62,327 nucleotides of DNA, taken from NCBI GenBank assembly GCA_029936935.1, contig JAPYRQ010000003.1:1-62327 (forward strand). The letters are read 5' to 3'. The DNA is from Dehalococcoidia bacterium (GTDB taxonomy: Bacteria; Chloroflexota; Dehalococcoidia; Lucifugimonadales; UBA1127). Positions 25,153-33,908 of the stretch are shown piece after piece. The notes below the pieces were generated by a model, which saw only the letters and a list, made by a program, of their open reading frames with translations, ran no database searches and had not been told where the DNA came from. The position numbers and the translations under genes were made by a program. Position 1 is the first letter of the stretch; the number at the start of each line of letters is the position of its first letter.

Positions 25153-26466
25153 ATGCTGACACAAACTGACAATGAATTACTAACCAAGACAGGACCCGGA
25201 ACTCCCATGGGGGAAGTGTTCCGGCGGTTTTGGCAGCCCGCACTCCTATCATCGGAGTTGCCCGCGCCTGACTGCGATCCCATTCGCCTTCGATTGCTTG
25301 GCGAGAACCTTGTGGCCTATCGCGACACCAACGGAGACGTTGGCGTGATGGACTTCTACTGCCCGCATCGCCGCGCGGGTATGTTCTTCGGTCGAAACGA
25401 AGAGTGCGGACTTCGCTGCGTATACCACGGCTGGAAGTTCGACAAGGACGGCAACTGCACGGACATGCCGTCAGAGCCGGCAGAGAGCAATTTCAAGGAC
25501 AAGGTGAAAATCACGGCGTATCCGGCCGAAGAGGCTGGCGACGTCGTCTGGATTTACATGGGGCCTGCTGAGAGCAAGCCTGCTTTGCCCGATTTTGAAT
25601 GGACCAAGGTGCCTTCTGAGAACCGTGTGGTGACTCGCTGGATTCAGCAGTCCAACTGCATGCAGGCTGCGGAAGGCGAGATCGACACGTCTCACGTGTC
25701 CTTCAACCACCGTTGGTTCAACATGAAGAACGCACCGGATTCCGTTAAGTCCCTCCCACGTCGTGAGAACAAAGACGGTAAGCAACTGAACCTCATGGAC
25801 GGCGCGCCACACCTGACCGTGAATGAGACCAACTACGGTTTCACCTATGGCTCACGTCGCGCAGTTGAGGATGAGGGGTACTACTGGCGCATAACCCAGT
25901 TCCTTCTGCCCATGTACAGCCTGATTCCCAGCCCTGACTGGCCCCGTGGCGGCCGAGGTTGGGTGCCGATTGATGATGAGAATATCTCCGTCATTCAGTA
26001 CTCCTACAATGCCGAACGACCTTTCACCAAGCTAGAGCGTGAGCACAGGAGATCCAGCCCCGAAGGACTGAAGTATGGCAAGTTCACCCTTGATGACGGC
26101 TACATCATTGACACCTTCATTCCGGCCCGACTGCCGGAGAACGACTACCTCATTGACCGCGAAATGCAGCGTAATGACAACTACACAGGCATCGCTAGCG
26201 GACGCGAGCAGGATATGGCTATGACGGATACCATGGGCGCCGTCGCCGACCGCACCAAGGAGCACCTTGGCACAAGCGACACCGCGATCATCGCAGCCCG
26301 CAGAATTCTTCTTAAGCTGGCTCGAGACCTCCAGGAAGGCACGGAGCCATACGCACCACAGCACCCGGAAGTCTTTGCGGTGCGCGCCATCGACGTAGTC
26401 GACCATGAGGGCGACTTCGACAAGCTCATGGTAGAGCACTCAGCACTCTCGAAGACTACGTTTTAG
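25153..26466 (+). CDS. Rieske oxygenase alpha subunit, phthalate dioxygenase type (copy 1)
   Basis: A 437-residue terminal oxygenase of the ring-hydroxylating family. Such enzymes take electrons from a reductase and insert oxygen into aromatic or related substrates. The Rieske [2Fe-2S] ligands C70, H72, C89 and H92 are intact. The mononuclear iron histidines H181 and H186 sit in EGEIDTSHVSFNH, and the late acidic ligand region is in LGTSDTAIIAARR. ATG follows GGGGAAGGAAG. The gene is 75 bases upstream of a closely related paralogue. No ferredoxin or flavin reductase gene is found beside it, so the electron donor must be elsewhere. The Rieske-domain DNA is almost identical to copy 2. Confidence 0.94.
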   Translation: MLTQTDNELLTKTGPGTPMGEVFRRFWQPALLSSELPAPDCDPIRLRLLGENLVAYRDTNGDVGVMDFYCPHRRAGMFFGRNEECGLRCVYHGWKFDKDGNCTDMPSEPAESNFKDKVKITAYPAEEAGDVVWIYMGPAESKPALPDFEWTKVPSENRVVTRWIQQSNCMQAAEGEIDTSHVSFNHRWFNMKNAPDSVKSLPRRENKDGKQLNLMDGAPHLTVNETNYGFTYGSRRAVEDEGYYWRITQFLLPMYSLIPSPDWPRGGRGWVPIDDENISVIQYSYNAERPFTKLEREHRRSSPEGLKYGKFTLDDGYIIDTFIPARLPENDYLIDREMQRNDNYTGIASGREQDMAMTDTMGAVADRTKEHLGTSDTAIIAARRILLKLARDLQEGTEPYAPQHPEVFAVRAIDVVDHEGDFDKLMVEHSALSKTTF

Positions 26467-26540
26467 GTTCGACAAACTTCGAAGCCAATAATGCCCTACC
26501 CAAAGAGGTACGGCGGGAGAACAAGGAAAGAAGGGAAAAC

Positions 26541-27827
26541 ATGCTGACACAAGCAGACAACGAGATAGTCACGCGAACCGGTCCCGGCACGCCCATGGGT
26601 GAGCTGTTCCGGCGGTTCTGGCAACCAGTGTTGCTATCGTCAGACCTGCCTGATAACGATGGTGACCCACAGCGAATAAAGGTGTTGGGTGAGAACCTTG
26701 TCGCCTATCGCGACACCAACGGCGACGTTGGCGTGATGAACTTCTACTGCCCGCATCGCCGCGCGGGTATGTTCTTCGGTCGAAACGAAGAGTGCGGACT
26801 CCGCTGTGTGTACCACGGCTGGAAGTTTGATAAGGACGGCAACTGCACGGATATGCCGTCAGAGCCCGCCGAGAGCAACTTCAAGGGCAAGGTGAAAATC
26901 ACCGCATATCCAGCCAAAGAGGCTGGCACGGTGGTCTGGATCTACATGGGGCCCAAGGAGCTTCAGCCGGAGTTACCGCAGTTTGAGTGGTGCACGGTTC
27001 CCGAGGGTCACGTGGTAGTGACTCGCTGGCTCCAGCAGTCCAACTACCTTCAGGCCATGGAAGGCGAGATTGATACGTCCCACGTCTCCTTCAACCATCG
27101 CTGGTTTGACCTGGACCCCGCACCTGCCACCATTGCCATTCTCAACAGGATGGCAGGGGACGGTTCCCCTCGCCTCACGGTGCGGGAGAACGATTCAGGC
27201 TTCATCTACGGTTCACGCCGGGACTATGACAACCAGTACTACTGGCGCTGCACCCAGTTGATGGTGCCCATGTACAGCCTTATCCCTGGCAACCAGTGGC
27301 CCCGTGGCGGACGCGGGTGGGTTCCTGTGGACGACGAGACCAACATGGTCTTCCAGTACGCCTCTAACCCGGACCGACCTCTCACAGAGGAAGAGATACA
27401 CCTGCGCAAGACCCAGAGCCCGCAGAATCTTCACAAGGTGAAGCATACGTTGTCTGACGGCTACGTCATCGATACCTGGATCCCTGAACGGACACCGCAG
27501 AACGACTACAACATCGATCGCGAGATGCAGCGCACGACGAACTACGTTGGCATCCCAAGCACTCGTGAACAGGACATGGCTATGACGGACAGCATGGGCG
27601 CCATTGCCGACCGCACCAAGGAGCACCTGGGCACCAGTGATACGGCCATCATTGCCGGCCGTCAGTTGTTGCTCAAGCTGGCTCGTGACCTTCAAGAAGG
27701 CCAGGAGCCTTACGCGGCACAGCACCCGGAGGTCTTTGCCGTCAGAGCCATCAACATTGTGGACCCGGAGCCTGACTTCGATAACCTTCTTAAGAAGCAC
27801 GGAGATATGGGCAAGGTCAACGCATAA
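26541..27827 (+). CDS. Rieske oxygenase alpha subunit, phthalate dioxygenase type (copy 2)
   Basis: A 428-residue paralogue of the gene before it, with all metal ligands kept: C70, H72, C89, H92 for the cluster and H181, H186 for the catalytic iron. The Rieske part is nearly identical to copy 1 at both DNA and protein level, whereas the first 55 residues and the catalytic domain differ much more. The substrate-pocket region after residue 190 is shorter and different (copy 1 has an extra ENKDGKQLN stretch). The two may therefore hydroxylate different compounds. It has its own ribosome site (AAGAAGGG), and the next gene follows by 56 bases, so three genes form one operon. Confidence 0.94.
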   Translation: MLTQADNEIVTRTGPGTPMGELFRRFWQPVLLSSDLPDNDGDPQRIKVLGENLVAYRDTNGDVGVMNFYCPHRRAGMFFGRNEECGLRCVYHGWKFDKDGNCTDMPSEPAESNFKGKVKITAYPAKEAGTVVWIYMGPKELQPELPQFEWCTVPEGHVVVTRWLQQSNYLQAMEGEIDTSHVSFNHRWFDLDPAPATIAILNRMAGDGSPRLTVRENDSGFIYGSRRDYDNQYYWRCTQLMVPMYSLIPGNQWPRGGRGWVPVDDETNMVFQYASNPDRPLTEEEIHLRKTQSPQNLHKVKHTLSDGYVIDTWIPERTPQNDYNIDREMQRTTNYVGIPSTREQDMAMTDSMGAIADRTKEHLGTSDTAIIAGRQLLLKLARDLQEGQEPYAAQHPEVFAVRAINIVDPEPDFDNLLKKHGDMGKVNA

Positions 27828-27883
27828 ACCGTATTTGGATCAAGTTTCCCAGGGGAGGGAAAACTTAACCAAAGGAGAGAACA

Positions 27884-29191
27884 ATGCTGACACCAGAAGA
27901 GAATGATCTGATTTGTAGGACTGATAAGGGCACCCCCATGGGAGAGGTCATGCGCCGATACTGGCAGCCTTTCCTGATCTCTGATGAGCTTCCAGATCCG
28001 GACTGTGACGCCATACGTGTTCGGTTGTTGGGCGAGCAGCTTGTCGCGTTCCGTGACACCAATGGGGTCGTAGGCCTCGTCGCTGACGCTTGCCCACATC
28101 GGGGCGCGTCAATGTTCTTCGGCATCAACCAGGAATGTGGCCTGATGTGTATCTACCACGGATGGAAGTTTGATGTGAACGGTGAATGCACAGACATGCC
28201 TTCAGACCTGCCCGGAAGCGGTTTCAAGGACAAGGTAAGAATTGAGGCCTATCCCTGCATTGAGTCGGCAGGCGTCATCTGGACCTACATGGGGCCCAAA
28301 GAGAAGGAGCCCCCGCACCCCAACTTCATCTTCAACAACCTCCCCCAAGAGAACGTGCATGCATTCCGTGTCCCCATCTACTGCAACTGGTTGCAGAGCA
28401 TGGAAGGGAACATTGACTCCACCCACCTGGGCACGCTCCACGTGGACTACCAGGATATGCACCCGGTGGACCTGGAGTATGACAAGCCGGACACTTACCC
28501 TTCCGGGGCATTTGTCCGATACAACCTAGCCAAGTACCGTTACGCCCGCATCGATGTGCAGGATACCTCCTATGGGTATCGACTCATCGCGTCACGGCCA
28601 ACGGACAACGGCAACCAGCACGTCCGCACTAACTGCCACGTGCTGCCCTACAGCACCTTCATTGCATCCCCGGGCAAGGGTGGCTCCGTTTTGATTCACC
28701 CGCCCACGGACGATGAGAACTGCTACCGCATCGGCATCCAGTTCCGGACGGACAGGCCAATCACCGGACAGGAGCGCCGAACCATCACCATGGCTGGGAC
28801 ATACATGGAGAGTGATGGCAAGACTCGCAAGAACCGTGAAGAGAATGACTTCAACGTGGACCGCTGGGCACAGAAGAACACCATCCTGTCCGGCATCTGG
28901 CCTTTCGCAGACCAGGACTACGCCATCATTGAGACGATGGGCAAGATCTTTGACCGGACCAAAGAGCACCTCTATCAGGGTGACCAGGCCATCATTAGGA
29001 ACAGGCAACAACTGTTGAAGATGGCCATGGACATCCAGGAGGGCATAGACCCGCCAGGAACGGGGAACAACAACGACATTCCTCACCACCTGATCCACTC
29101 CGTGGAGAAGATCATTGGGCCTGACGACGATCCGTGGTTCTTGGAAGCGGACGCAGGAGAAACGACTGAAAAGGGTCAACGTACCCGCTAG
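27884..29191 (+). CDS. Rieske oxygenase alpha subunit, phthalate dioxygenase type (copy 3)
   Basis: A 435-residue third member of the tandem, more distant in sequence. The cluster ligands C70, H72, C89 and H92 and the catalytic-iron histidines H181 and H186 (EGNIDSTHLGTLH) are present, so it should be active. The catalytic domain differs from copies 1 and 2 around residues 190-320, suggesting another substrate. It starts MLTPEEN, as does the altered paralogue at 760, and follows AAGGAGAG. A 23-bp perfect hairpin immediately after the stop ends the operon. Confidence 0.94.
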   Translation: MLTPEENDLICRTDKGTPMGEVMRRYWQPFLISDELPDPDCDAIRVRLLGEQLVAFRDTNGVVGLVADACPHRGASMFFGINQECGLMCIYHGWKFDVNGECTDMPSDLPGSGFKDKVRIEAYPCIESAGVIWTYMGPKEKEPPHPNFIFNNLPQENVHAFRVPIYCNWLQSMEGNIDSTHLGTLHVDYQDMHPVDLEYDKPDTYPSGAFVRYNLAKYRYARIDVQDTSYGYRLIASRPTDNGNQHVRTNCHVLPYSTFIASPGKGGSVLIHPPTDDENCYRIGIQFRTDRPITGQERRTITMAGTYMESDGKTRKNREENDFNVDRWAQKNTILSGIWPFADQDYAIIETMGKIFDRTKEHLYQGDQAIIRNRQQLLKMAMDIQEGIDPPGTGNNNDIPHHLIHSVEKIIGPDDDPWFLEADAGETTEKGQRTR

Positions 29192-29192
29192 T

Positions 29193-29242
29193 AAAGAATC
29201 CAAGGGTGCCCTGGCCTGGGCCAGGGCACCCTTGGATTCTTT
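29193..29242. terminator. Very long perfect hairpin ending the Rieske operon
   Basis: The 23 bases at 29193-29215 are exactly complementary in inverted order to 29220-29242, around a four-base loop (CTGG). The arms begin AAAGAATCC and end GGATTCTTT. The stem starts one base after the stop codon of the third oxygenase gene. Such length suggests a strong bidirectional terminator or a mobile or repeat-derived palindrome. Confidence 0.85.
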
Positions 29243-29289
29243 GGGGGGGTTGAAAGATTGCCCGTGTATCGGGTGCTGGGAGCAACACC

Positions 29290-29751
29290 ATGGCAGTACA
29301 GGCCTTTGCTCAAGAGCAACATATGAAGATTAGTGAGTATCTGAGGGCCGAGCACAAGACCATTAGTGAGGATGTCTGGCGTCTTGAACAACAACTTGAG
29401 ATTGGCAGCCTCTCCATTACTGATGTGAAACTTACAGTCCGCACCATTGCCGCCGCATTGGAAAACCACGCCAAGCTGGAAGAGAAGGTTCTGTTCCCTG
29501 CGTTGGAGCATGCCCTGGGCCGTGATGATGGCCCGTTGGCCGTCATGGAAGCCGAGCACAGTCGAATCGCCGCACTGTTCAGTCGTATCGATGGCGCTCG
29601 TGATGAGGACAACGTGCCCATGCTTACTAAAGAACTCACAGGGATGCTACTGAACCATTTTTCCAAGGAAGAAAGTGACCTGTTCCCGAAGGCAGACGAG
29701 CTTCTAGGCACGGTGGAGATTGATGAGTCGGGTTCAGTTCAGCTTGTGTAG
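29290..29751 (+). CDS. Hemerythrin-like domain protein
   Basis: A 153-residue protein with the four-helix hemerythrin HHE pattern. Ligand-type residues appear in order: H in RAEHKTIS, H and E in LENHAKLEEKVLFP, H in EAEHSRI, and H and E in LLNHFSKEESDLFP. These would bind a non-haem di-iron centre for oxygen, nitric-oxide or iron sensing or storage. The start is taken at ATG 29290, with GGGAG eight bases before; ATG at 29323 is an alternative giving MKISEYL. The NarL-type two-component pair lies beyond a 217-base gap on the other strand, so a redox link is possible but unproven. Confidence 0.9.
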   Translation: MAVQAFAQEQHMKISEYLRAEHKTISEDVWRLEQQLEIGSLSITDVKLTVRTIAAALENHAKLEEKVLFPALEHALGRDDGPLAVMEAEHSRIAALFSRIDGARDEDNVPMLTKELTGMLLNHFSKEESDLFPKADELLGTVEIDESGSVQLV

Positions 29752-29924
29752 TGAGAGGTTACCTAGCAAGGAAGGGGCCATTTGGCCCTTCAGGTGTACA
29801 CCGTTTTACCCTATTGGACCCATAGTACAAACCCTAGAATGTGAATTGTTGAACGAACGGTTCCGGAGAGACTCTTAAGAAGAACATTAACCACCCTCGC
29901 GTAGAGAAGGCCCTCCCCTGGGTT

Positions 29925-29965
29925 GCGGGTCTGTGATGCTTCTGCATTGCAGGCCCGTACTTTTT
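29925..29965 (+). terminator. Possible terminator between hemerythrin and response regulator genes
   Basis: A nine-pair stem (GCGGGTCTG with CAGGCCCGT, including G-T pairs) is followed by ACTTTTTGT. The T-run supports plus-strand termination, about 175 bases after the hemerythrin gene. I see nothing else definite in 29752-29924. Confidence 0.4.
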
Positions 29966-29968
29966 GTC

Positions 29969-30610
29969 CTACACGTCGTTGGGGCCGTAGTGTCGAACAA
30001 AGTAGGCTGCGGCTTCGGCTCTCCGGCTGAGGTTAAGCTTCACCAGAATGCCGCTGACATAGTTCTTGACTGTCTTCTCGCTGAGGAAGAGCGTACTAGC
30101 GATCTGCTTGTTGGTCATTCCGTCTGCAATGAGCTTCAATACCTTGATCTCCTGTTCACTGGGGGCATTGCTGGGGATGGATTTCTGGTCACTGATGGTG
30201 CGAATCCTGTCCATCACACCCTGGGTGACAGCGGGATCCAACAGCGATTCTCCACGGCCTACCCTTCGGATAGCATCGACTAGATCGTTACTGCGAGCCT
30301 GCTTCAACAAGTAGCCGCTTGCTCCAGCCATGATTGAGCCCATGACCGCGCTATCGTCGGGGAACGCCGTCAGCATGATTACTTTGGTGTCAGGGTTTTC
30401 ATCCCGGATCGCCCTGCACGCCTCGACTCCACTGCCGTCTGCAAGCCGCACATCCATGATGACGACATCCGGATGGTGGGCCTTGGCTGCGTCAACGCTC
30501 TCTTGAACGGTGCCGGCCTCTGCTACAACCTCAATGTCACCGAGATGCTGAAGCAAAGTGCGTAGGCCTTCCCGTACAACTTCATGGTCGTCTGCAATTA
30601 GGACGCGCAT
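29969..30610 (-). CDS. NarL/DevR-type response regulator
   Basis: A 213-residue two-domain regulator. The receiver (1-120) has the acidic pair D7-D8, phosphoacceptor Asp53 (VIMDVRLADG) and the conserved T and K (MLTAF, LLKQA). The C-terminal LuxR-type HTH includes EIKVLKLIADGMTNKQIA and LFLSEKTVKNYVSGIL. It is phosphorylated by its kinase and binds DNA as a dimer. Its gene starts nine bases after the stop of the histidine kinase gene, so the two are translated from one message. The pairing resembles DevS-DevR/NarX-NarL systems that respond to oxygen, nitrate or redox state; the actual signal is not readable. Confidence 0.95.
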   Translation of the reverse strand: MRVLIADDHEVVREGLRTLLQHLGDIEVVAEAGTVQESVDAAKAHHPDVVIMDVRLADGSGVEACRAIRDENPDTKVIMLTAFPDDSAVMGSIMAGASGYLLKQARSNDLVDAIRRVGRGESLLDPAVTQGVMDRIRTISDQKSIPSNAPSEQEIKVLKLIADGMTNKQIASTLFLSEKTVKNYVSGILVKLNLSRRAEAAAYFVRHYGPNDV

Positions 30611-30619
30611 GGTTTCCTC

Positions 30620-32002
30620 CTAGCCCTGAGCCGTCGCCTCTGTTATTGGAATGTTCACTGATATCGATGTTCCCGTGCCCAATGCGCTTTCCACTTCCAG
30701 CCATCCGCCTACGCGTTGGACACGAATATCCATGTTTCTGAGCCCTTGCCGTTCTTCGCTTCTCGGCTGGAGCGGGTCAAACCCCTTGCCATCGTCCTTG
30801 ACCGTAAGTTTGAGGAGATCGTTGATGTTGCTGCCTTCCACACTGACGTTCTGTGCTTGGGCATGTTTCAGGATGTTGGTCATGGCCTCCCGCATCACCT
30901 GGAGCAGCTCCATCCGATGTGCCGAAGAGAGTGGTTCATCCAGGTTTTCGGTAATCGCCAAGTTCACGTTCAGCAGGGCATTCAGCTGAAGTTCTGTGAG
31001 AAGATCCTCAATGCCCTGATTCAACCGCTTCCCATAGTATACCTGAGGATTCAAGCCAAGGATGTTGTTTCTAAGGTCTCGGATGACCTCATCCAGTTTG
31101 TCCACAGAATACGATAGTTGGTCTGCAACCTGATGGGGGATGTCGGTTGTTGTTCTGACCACGTTTTCTAGACGCAATCCCAGGGCGTAGAGAGACTGGA
31201 TCACGCTGTCATGAAGGTCTCTGGCGATGCGTTCACGCTCCTCCAACATCGCTAGTGTCTGTACCTGTCGGTAGAGTCGTGCGTTCTCGATGGCCACAGC
31301 GGCCTGACGTGCGAACAGCACCATGATCTCCTCGTCCTCCGGAGAGAACTCTGGTTCAGACGCTTCATTGGTGAGGTAGAGCTGGCCGATCGTCCTGCCC
31401 TTTGAGACGACAGGAACACCCAGAAACCGCTCCATGGGAGGGTGTCCTTCGGGAAAACCAACGGAGCGTGAGTGTTCGCCGATACTCGGAACCCGTAGGA
31501 GATTGCCTGTCTGCATCGGTACGGCTAGCAACCCACGTTTCATGGAGGGAGGATGGCCAAGTCGCGCGCGCTCTTCTGTGGTGATGCCGGAGGTCAGGAA
31601 CGCCTCTACCTGGCCGTTCTCGTCCAACACTGCCAGTGCACTGTATCTGGCAGTGGCGACCTCCCTCGCCAGGTCGATGACCTGTTGGAACACCGCTTCA
31701 GAGGAGAGCTCAGAGGTCATTGCAAACGAGGCATCGAATAGCGCGGCAAACTGTGTGTTTCTTCGCTCCGCTCCAACATGGAGGTCAACCAACTCTCGCG
31801 TTTCGCTCTGTGATCTATTCATAACTTCAAACATACCCAGACTGAAGAGCAGAAGTGCCCCACCAACGCTGCCCCCAGCGATGCCATGGGTTACTCCAGC
31901 TGGAAGCCCATCGTCAAAAAAGAGGTAGCGCAGCAACTCCAACGCCCCTGCAAAGAGCGTGGTGAGGGTAAACCCTGCCCAAACAATACGGTTATTACGC
32001 AT
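30620..32002 (-). CDS. GAF-domain sensor histidine kinase (HisKA_3 / NarL partner)
   Basis: A 460-residue membrane-linked kinase. Two N-terminal hydrophobic segments (about 5-28 and 36-60) anchor it. A GAF domain spans about 90-245, ending in FARQAAVAIENARLYRQ. The dimerization and phosphoacceptor motif ERERIARDLHDS places the phosphorylated histidine at 264. The catalytic ATPase domain follows with REAMTNILKHA and DDGKGFD. The design is that of DevS/LiaS/NarX-like kinases. The GAF domain could bind haem, flavin or another small ligand, but no haem ligand is certain. It is co-transcribed with the response regulator that follows. Confidence 0.94.
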   Translation of the reverse strand: MRNNRIVWAGFTLTTLFAGALELLRYLFFDDGLPAGVTHGIAGGSVGGALLLFSLGMFEVMNRSQSETRELVDLHVGAERRNTQFAALFDASFAMTSELSSEAVFQQVIDLAREVATARYSALAVLDENGQVEAFLTSGITTEERARLGHPPSMKRGLLAVPMQTGNLLRVPSIGEHSRSVGFPEGHPPMERFLGVPVVSKGRTIGQLYLTNEASEPEFSPEDEEIMVLFARQAAVAIENARLYRQVQTLAMLEERERIARDLHDSVIQSLYALGLRLENVVRTTTDIPHQVADQLSYSVDKLDEVIRDLRNNILGLNPQVYYGKRLNQGIEDLLTELQLNALLNVNLAITENLDEPLSSAHRMELLQVMREAMTNILKHAQAQNVSVEGSNINDLLKLTVKDDGKGFDPLQPRSEERQGLRNMDIRVQRVGGWLEVESALGTGTSISVNIPITEATAQG

Positions 32003-32192
32003 GATAGTAGTGTGCGCATGCTAGCATATTTGTACGTGGGAAGGTTCATTTCACTGGCATACGTTGACCGTTTGTGTTATTGTTGCTGCGTGGTGGTCCG
32101 ATCCCAATGAAGATGTGCGCTATGAAATCAAACGTACCTCAATACATCGGAGACCGGTCCCGTGGTTATTCTTTTAGGAAAGGAGGTCACCG

Positions 32193-32492
32193 ATGGCTTT
32201 TGAGGATAAGACACTTACTTGTGTAGAGTGTGGAGCAGATTTCACATTCGAAGCAGGCGAGCAAGAGTATTTCGCGCAGAAGGGATTCACTAACGAACCC
32301 CGCCGCTGCCCCACCTGCCGCTCGGCTCGACGTGCTGCCAGTGGTGGTGGTTACGATCGCGGCCCGCGACAGATGTATCCCGCGGTTTGCGCCCAGTGCG
32401 GTCAGGACACCCAAGTCCCGTTCCTGCCGCGCGGCGACCGTCCTGTCTACTGTAGCGATTGCTTCAGTCAGCAGGCCGGCGGACGACGGTAA
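32193..32492 (+). CDS. Four-CxxC zinc-ribbon protein
   Basis: A 99-residue soluble protein with four CxxC pairs: CVEC (near 10), CPTC (near 39), CAQC (near 66) and CSDC (near 87). These are enough for two zinc ribbons, with a Gly- and Arg-rich linker between them. The start has an excellent Shine-Dalgarno (AGGAGGT). Small proteins of this CxxC-x-CxxC type are common in Chloroflexi and other groups; they probably bind nucleic acids or proteins, but the role is not established. It is divergent from the histidine kinase gene and ends in a strong terminator. Confidence 0.88.
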   Translation: MAFEDKTLTCVECGADFTFEAGEQEYFAQKGFTNEPRRCPTCRSARRAASGGGYDRGPRQMYPAVCAQCGQDTQVPFLPRGDRPVYCSDCFSQQAGGRR

Positions 32493-32517
32493 GGTAAACA
32501 TCTAACCGCGCCAAAAG

Positions 32518-32556
32518 AAAAAGAGGCGACTGCCTATAAAGCAGTCGCCTCTTTTT
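32518..32556. terminator. Bidirectional Rho-independent terminator
   Basis: A 16-bp perfect stem (AAAAAGAGGCGACTGC with GCAGTCGCCTCTTTTT) and a seven-base loop are flanked by A- and T-runs on both strands. It serves the convergent zinc-ribbon and LLM monooxygenase genes. Confidence 0.93.
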
Positions 32557-32576
32557 GTTGTTCTCTTTAGAACCCT

Positions 32577-33761
32577 TTAAGAGACAGGAACTGTCTTGAC
32601 CTCATGGGCTTGGAGTGCCGGGAGGACGTCCTTACCAAACCTCCGAAGCTGCTCCATGAACATATCACCTGGCATCGCCCCTCTGTTGAAGCTAATGAGC
32701 AACGTATTCGCGCCCACCTCGTCAGCCGTTGCTATGAGCCTGTCCCTGACTTCGCTTGCCGGTCCCCATGCCAGATCCTCGCTACGTTCCACGTCTTCAA
32801 TGGTCATGTTCCTGTAGCTCTCTCGGTTGCCTGCCATGAACTTTCGGTTCTCAGGTTGTACGTAGTCGTAGGCGTCTGAGTTGATGTAGCCCTGCGCTTG
32901 CTGTAAAGACGCCTCCGTGATGTTGCCGTGGCTGAATAACGTCTGACTGAAGTACAGCGAGTACGGGCCGGCCTGCTTCACGGCTTCGGCTCTGCTATCA
33001 GCAACAAAGGCATTGACGGGAAGAATCAGATGATCGGGCGTAATCTGATGCCCGTTCTCACCGAGGCATTTGGCGTAGTAGTTCACAATATCGTGTCGTA
33101 CGCCCATGTGTGGCACTAGCCCCGGTGTTATGGGGAAATTCTCCCTACCCGCGAACTGGATGGTCTCTTTGCTACCGGTTACCGGCAACCATACGGGCGG
33201 TCGAGGCTGCTGGTACGGCCGAGGCCATATTGCAACATCTTTGTATGTCCAGAAATTGCCTTCGTAAGAGAAGACCTCCTCTGTCCATGCCCTTTTAATG
33301 ATTTCCCAAGACTCCTCAAAGCGTGCTCGAGAGTCCTTCATCGACACCTGGAAAACGTTGTGCTCACGCGGAATGCCTCGAGCGAAACCGGAGATGAGCC
33401 GCCCCTCTGAAAGGCAGTCCACCATCGACAGCTCTTCTGCGAGTCGCAGCGGGTCATGGATGGGGAGCAGGTTGCCATACACCAGCAGCTTCAGGTTCTT
33501 GGTGCGCTGTGCCGCCGCCGCCACCATGATGTTGGGAGAATTCATCAGTCCATAGGGCGATGTGTGGTGCTCGTTAAAGCCGATGCCGTCATAACCCAAC
33601 TCGTCCATCAACGTCCACGCCTGCAGGTGCTCTTCGTATGTCTGCGCGGCTACCGTGGGGTCGAAGTGCTTCTTGGGTAGCGGCCACGGCAATTCGGTAC
33701 CCTCTCGCAAGTGGCCGAGGTGTTCTCCGTACGGAAGCAGATCAAAGGCAAAGACCTTCAT
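32577..33761 (-). CDS. Luciferase-like (LLM) flavin-dependent monooxygenase
   Basis: A 394-residue TIM-barrel enzyme of the bacterial-luciferase family, which uses reduced FMN or F420 to oxidise a substrate. ATG at 33759-33761 (MKVFAFDLLPYG) is preferred, because AAGGAG lies at proper distance from it and too close to the upstream TTG. Family signs include GYDGIGFNEHHTSPYG, the QRTKNLKLLVYGN strand, LAEELSMVDCLSEGRLISGFARG and RFEESWEIIKRAW. Expansion of such monooxygenases is a known mark of SAR202 Chloroflexi, where they are thought to attack refractory organic matter. No flavin reductase gene is adjacent. Confidence 0.92.
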   Translation of the reverse strand: MKVFAFDLLPYGEHLGHLREGTELPWPLPKKHFDPTVAAQTYEEHLQAWTLMDELGYDGIGFNEHHTSPYGLMNSPNIMVAAAAQRTKNLKLLVYGNLLPIHDPLRLAEELSMVDCLSEGRLISGFARGIPREHNVFQVSMKDSRARFEESWEIIKRAWTEEVFSYEGNFWTYKDVAIWPRPYQQPRPPVWLPVTGSKETIQFAGRENFPITPGLVPHMGVRHDIVNYYAKCLGENGHQITPDHLILPVNAFVADSRAEAVKQAGPYSLYFSQTLFSHGNITEASLQQAQGYINSDAYDYVQPENRKFMAGNRESYRNMTIEDVERSEDLAWGPASEVRDRLIATADEVGANTLLISFNRGAMPGDMFMEQLRRFGKDVLPALQAHEVKTVPVS

Positions 33762-33846
33762 GGGCAATGCTCCTTTGGAGTGTTGATTGCTACGGGTAGA
33801 CTAGGGAGACGGCCAACCAACGTCAAGAGGCGGATTGTATATAACA

Positions 33847-33882
33847 AGGAGGCCCGCCCCAACGAATCGGGACGGGCCTCCT
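33847..33882 (-). terminator. Terminator after glnK
   Basis: AGGAGGCCCG pairs with CGGGCCTCCT over ten bases (33847-33856 and 33873-33882). On the minus strand it is followed by TTGTTATATAC, so it can end the amt-glnK transcript. Confidence 0.7.
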
Positions 33883-33908
33883 CCCCTGACAATATTACTG
33901 TGCGATGG

